A DNA stretch of 9,072 nucleotides. Origin: Candidatus Hydrogenedentota bacterium. Its GTDB lineage: Bacteria; Hydrogenedentota; Hydrogenedentia; Hydrogenedentiales; CAITNO01. A program made the translations under genes and the position numbers. Location: assembly GCA_903922535.1 (NCBI GenBank), contig CAIXUF010000373.1:1-9072 (forward strand). The letters run 5' to 3'. Below, in pieces: positions 6,928-9,072 of the stretch (positions are counted from its first letter, which is position 1; every line of letters begins with the position of its first letter). The notes below the pieces were generated by a model. That model saw only the letters and a list, made by a program, of their open reading frames with translations, had not been told where the DNA came from and ran no database searches.

Positions 6928-8304
6928 TCAGGCCTCAAGCGTGATGGTCTGGCCGATGGTCGGCACAAAGGTCTCACAGCCGTTGCCGCTGTTCTGTTCC
7001 ATCCAGATCAGCGCCTCGGGATCCCCGTGAATGTATACCACGTTCTTGGGCTTGATGCGCGCCACCACGGCCGCCAGTTCGGAGCGCGTCGCATGGGCGC
7101 TGAACCGGAACGTGCGGATGTTTTCCAGCGTCTTCTCCACGGGCAGGCTGTTCAGTTGGAACTGGAGCATCGTGCCGACGGGCGCATGAAGCAGCTTGTA
7201 GCCGGGCGTGTCGGCGTCCAGATAGCCCACAAAGAAGATGCCGTGCCGCGTCTCGCGCACCATGTGTTGTGCGATGAGCGCCGAGGGCGTGTTTTCGACC
7301 ATCATGCCCGAGGTGGCCACGATGATGCAGGGGCGCCGCAGCAGCCGCTCGACCACGGACGGATTCCACATGTCGCCCAGCCGCTCAAACTGCTCCAGGG
7401 GGCGCAGTGTCGCGTGGGGCATCAGGTGGTCGGAAAAGTGGTTGTAGATCTCGTAGATGGCGCGGCCCATGCCGGCGGTGTAAATGGGCACGTTCGGAAT
7501 GCGCCCCTGCTCCTGCAAATCGGCAAGGATGTTGACCATTTCCTGCGTGCGGCCCAGCGCGAAACTGGGAATGAGCGCGCAACCGCCTCCCAGCAGCACA
7601 TCGCGCACGGCGTCGCACAGAAGATCAATTTCCTCGCTGTAGGTGCCGTACGTCTCGTCGTTCGCCGCGCCCTGTGTGGATTCGATAATGAGCGTGTCCA
7701 CCTGCGTGTCCCTGTCCAGGGCCTTGTATCCGCCCATGAGCGCCTGCGGCCGTTTGCAGATGTCGCCGGTGTAGAAGATCGTGTGGTCGGGCAGGCGAAT
7801 GAGCACGCTGGCGGCGCCGAGCACGTGGCCGGCCTCGATAAACTGCACCTCCACCGGATCGGGCACACGCAGGTAAAAGGGTTCGCGGTACTCAAAGGAC
7901 TCCAGAAAACGCAGCGCGTAGCCCACGTCGCAGTGCTCGAAAAGCGGATACTCGGCAATGCCGCGCTCCTTGGCAATCGTCTCCATCACCGACACGCTGT
8001 TGTGCAGCATGCGGTCCATGATCCGCGCCGTGGGCCGCGTGGCATACCCGTGGACGCCGGGGTACATCCGCGCCAGATACGGCACCGCGCCGCAGTGGTC
8101 CACATGACCATGCGTGATGATATATGCCTCAGGGGGGCGGGTGAGCAAATCGAAGGCCGGAAGGGAACACTCACCCTCTTTCTTGGGATGGGTGCCGCAG
8201 TCCAACAGGATCTGATGGCCGCCGAAGGAGAGTTCGAAACAATTGGCCCCGACTTCGCCACCGCCGCCCAGCGCACACAAATTCACACGTTTACAGGATT
8301 CCAT
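6928..8304 (-). CDS. MBL-fold / beta-CASP hydrolase (CPSF/RNase J-like RNA-processing family)
   Basis: A 458-residue cytoplasmic metallo-hydrolase, probably a zinc-dependent RNase. The metallo-beta-lactamase motifs are complete: LLDCG (Asp35), THGHVDH (H65, H67, D69, H70), EAGHVLGAAS (H160) and YTGD (D181). The beta-CASP insert supplies motif A as ESTQG (E208), the IPSFALGRTQE block (245-255), VATSGMM (329-335), motif B as FSAHAT (H404) and motif C as YIHGDPEA (H426). The layout is closer to the CPSF/Ysh1-like branch than to classical RNase J, which has extra C-terminal domains. The start at 8304 is chosen because the family N-terminus begins near MESCKRVNLCALGGGGEVG; upstream in-frame ATGs at 8337 and 8466 add unrelated residues and the second reads through a tandem repeat. 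No ribosome binding site precedes 8304, and a possible -10 box ends 7 bases before it. The lipid A acyltransferase follows after two bases. Confidence 0.9.
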   Translation of the reverse strand: MESCKRVNLCALGGGGEVGANCFELSFGGHQILLDCGTHPKKEGECSLPAFDLLTRPPEAYIITHGHVDHCGAVPYLARMYPGVHGYATRPTARIMDRMLHNSVSVMETIAKERGIAEYPLFEHCDVGYALRFLESFEYREPFYLRVPDPVEVQFIEAGHVLGAASVLIRLPDHTIFYTGDICKRPQALMGGYKALDRDTQVDTLIIESTQGAANDETYGTYSEEIDLLCDAVRDVLLGGGCALIPSFALGRTQEMVNILADLQEQGRIPNVPIYTAGMGRAIYEIYNHFSDHLMPHATLRPLEQFERLGDMWNPSVVERLLRRPCIIVATSGMMVENTPSALIAQHMVRETRHGIFFVGYLDADTPGYKLLHAPVGTMLQFQLNSLPVEKTLENIRTFRFSAHATRSELAAVVARIKPKNVVYIHGDPEALIWMEQNSGNGCETFVPTIGQTITLEA

Positions 8305-8311
8305 TGGATCT

Positions 8312-8341
8312 ATTTTAGCTGTCTTGACGGGTGGCATGCAA
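8312..8341 (-). promoter_or_regulatory. Candidate promoter giving a leaderless beta-CASP transcript
   Basis: On the minus strand TTGCAT (8336-8341) precedes TAAAAT (8312-8317) by 18 bases. The -10 box matches 5/6, the -35 box only 3/6. The -10 box ends seven bases before the ATG at 8304, so transcription would begin at or next to the start codon. That fits the lack of any Shine-Dalgarno sequence there. Inference from motif and spacing only. Confidence 0.4.
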
Positions 8342-8394
8342 ACCGGGGCAGAAATCACGAAATGTTGGAGGTGAAGGCAAATCAGAGCCAAGTC

Positions 8395-8466
8395 ATGGAC
8401 AGGATGTACTTTATGGACGATATGGACGATATGGACGATATGGACGGGATGGACGCCATAGACCAA
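8395..8466 (+). repeat. Tandem repeat, eight 9-bp units (consensus ATGGACGAT)
   Basis: Seventy-two bases divide into eight 9-bp units: ATGGACAGG, ATGTACTTT, three perfect ATGGACGAT copies (8413-8439), ATGGACGGG, ATGGACGCC and the degenerate ATAGACCAA. The unit length is a multiple of three, so all frames stay open and give artificial repeats (Met-Asp-Asp, Tyr-Gly-Arg or Val-His-Ile). It lies between the ABC-transporter gene and the beta-CASP gene, about 90 bases before the latter's start. Function unknown. Confidence 0.85.
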
Positions 8467-8504
8467 GACCGCCAGTAAAGGAGTTCGCGCCGCCCATGAA
8501 GTTC

Positions 8505-8524
8505 ATTTTGTCCATATCATCCAT
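8505..8524 (-). repeat. Inverted copy of the 9-bp repeat unit
   Basis: Read on the minus strand this is ATGGATGATATGGACAAAAT, two units matching the consensus ATGGACGAT closely. It lies in opposite orientation to the tandem array ending at 8466, so the two could pair across a loop of roughly 70 bases; ATGGACGATATGGAC in the array matches ATGGATGATATGGAC with one difference. It sits 48 bases after the stop of the transporter ATPase gene and might fold in its transcript. No run of T follows as in a classical terminator. Confidence 0.6.
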
Positions 8525-8571
8525 CGCCTTCCCCGCACTCGGCTATCGACCGTCTCCGGGCATATCTGCGA

Positions 8572-9072
8572 TCAAGGCTTGGCGTGGACCGCGCAGGCCA
8601 CAAAGTGGCCGGGGGTCACCTCGACCAGGTACTGTTCGCGCTGCGCGCATTCCGGCTGCGCATCGGGACAGCGTGGATGAAACCGGCATCCTGACGGCGG
8701 GTTGATTGGACTGGGAATATCGCCCGGCGGCAGCGTGTGTCGGCGTGGCGCATCCGGGTCGGGCACAGGTGCGGCGGCGAGCAGCGCGCGGGTGTAGGGA
8801 TGGATGGGGTTCTCGAAAAGGATCTCCACCGGGGCCGTCTCGACGATGCGGCCCAGATACATCACCGCCACCACGTCGGAAATGTGGCGCACCACGCCCA
8901 GGTCGTGGCCGATGAACAGGTAGGTCAGCCCCAGCCGCTCCTGGAGGTCCTCCAGGAGGTTTAGGATCTGCGCCTGAATGGACACGTCGAGCGCGGAAAC
9001 CGGCTCGTCGGCCACAATCAGGTCGGGCTCGGCCGCCACCGCGCGGGCGATTCCGATGCGCTGGCGCTGGCC
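8572..9072 (-). CDS. Oligopeptide/dipeptide ABC transporter ATP-binding protein, C-terminal part
   Basis: The final 166 residues of an OppD/OppF/DppD/DppF-type ATPase that powers peptide (or similar solute) import at the inner membrane; the Walker A half lies beyond base 9072. Visible motifs: end of the ABC signature ([11 protein letters not shown], 1-11), Walker B LIVADEP (18-24), D-loop SALD, and the switch His in FIGHD (H56). The C-terminal oligopeptide-transporter extension follows: [13 protein letters not shown] (88-100), [13 protein letters not shown] (117-129) and a four-cysteine set at C129, C135, C142 and C160. Comparable cysteines hold an iron-sulfur cluster in some related transporters, which is a possibility here. 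The frame ends in a clean TGA at 8572. Which of the two paired ATPases it is cannot be decided without the N-terminal part and its neighbours. Confidence 0.94.
   Translation of the reverse strand, partial: GQRQRIGIARAVAAEPDLIVADEPVSALDVSIQAQILNLLEDLQERLGLTYLFIGHDLGVVRHISDVVAVMYLGRIVETAPVEILFENPIHPYTRALLAAAPVPDPDAPRRHTLPPGDIPSPINPPSGCRFHPRCPDAQPECAQREQYLVEVTPGHFVACAVHAKP

Larger units (their letters stand above)
8305..8571. other. Intergenic region between transporter ATPase and beta-CASP hydrolase
   Basis: A 267-base gap, the longest in the window. It holds the 9-bp tandem array, its inverted partner and a possible -10 element adjacent to the next gene. I see no tRNA, riboswitch or U-tract terminator, and no convincing protein-coding frame. 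Confidence 0.7.

Noticed and set aside
8305..8466. N-terminal extension of the beta-CASP protein to an ATG at 8466
   Set aside because: The extension would translate the tandem repeat as a Val-His-Ile run and has no similarity to the family, which begins near residue 1 of the chosen start.
7027..8478. A 483-codon open frame on the plus strand ending in Met-Asp-Asp repeats
   Set aside because: It is antisense to the beta-CASP gene, and its tail is just the 9-bp tandem repeat read in one frame. No domain is visible.
8411..8524. A 37-codon minus-strand frame starting in the inverted repeat and ending in an Arg-Pro-Tyr repeat
   Set aside because: Both ends are made by the repeat sequence; the ribosome binding site is poorly spaced (two bases) and the product looks like a repeat artefact.
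8395..8524. CRISPR array
   Set aside because: Units are 9 bp and contiguous, with no unique spacers and no cas genes nearby.

Overview
This 9,072-base window is GC-rich bacterial DNA. Every gene I can support lies on the minus strand, so transcription runs from high to low coordinates. The long open frames on the plus strand are antisense shadows. A lipid A acyltransferase implies a Gram-negative, LPS-making cell. A CPSF-like beta-CASP hydrolase, a secreted clan GH-A glycosidase with accessory domains, and an isoleucyl-tRNA synthetase whose N-terminal half recalls the Thermus enzyme suggest an environmental lineage such as the Planctomycetes/PVC group or Hydrogenedentes. That placement is an inference, with low to moderate confidence.

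Layout in transcription order: (1) 9072-8572, C-terminal half of an oligopeptide/dipeptide ABC-transporter ATPase, cut by the window edge. (2) 8571-8305, a 267-base gap holding a 9-bp tandem repeat, an inverted copy of its unit, and a possible leaderless promoter. (3) 8304-6928, an MBL-fold/beta-CASP hydrolase. (4) 6925-5939, a LpxL/HtrB-family acyltransferase. (5) 5951-5229, type I 3-dehydroquinate dehydratase (aroD). (6) 5190-5044, a 48-residue small protein with a strong ribosome binding site. (7) 4974-2482, a secreted multidomain glycoside hydrolase. (8) 2485-1505, a family 2 glycosyltransferase whose ATG overlaps the hydrolase stop codon. (9) A 173-base gap. (10) 1331-1, the N-terminal 443 codons of isoleucyl-tRNA synthetase (ileS), cut by the window edge.

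Genes 3 to 8 are packed closely (2-bp gap, 13-bp overlap, 38-bp gap, 69-bp gap, 4-bp overlap) and could form one transcript. Their functions are mixed: RNA processing, outer-membrane lipid, shikimate pathway, glycan processing. The strongest functional pair is the glycosidase and glycosyltransferase, which probably act on the same surface or secreted glycan.

The observations most worth a second look are the IleRS that lacks three of the four expected zinc-site cysteines, the tandem and inverted repeat region, the possible leaderless start of the beta-CASP gene, the unannotated-looking 48-residue protein, and the coupled glycosidase/glycosyltransferase pair. I found no CRISPR array, transposon, prophage, tRNA or rRNA. 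I do not see a clear wholly new system.
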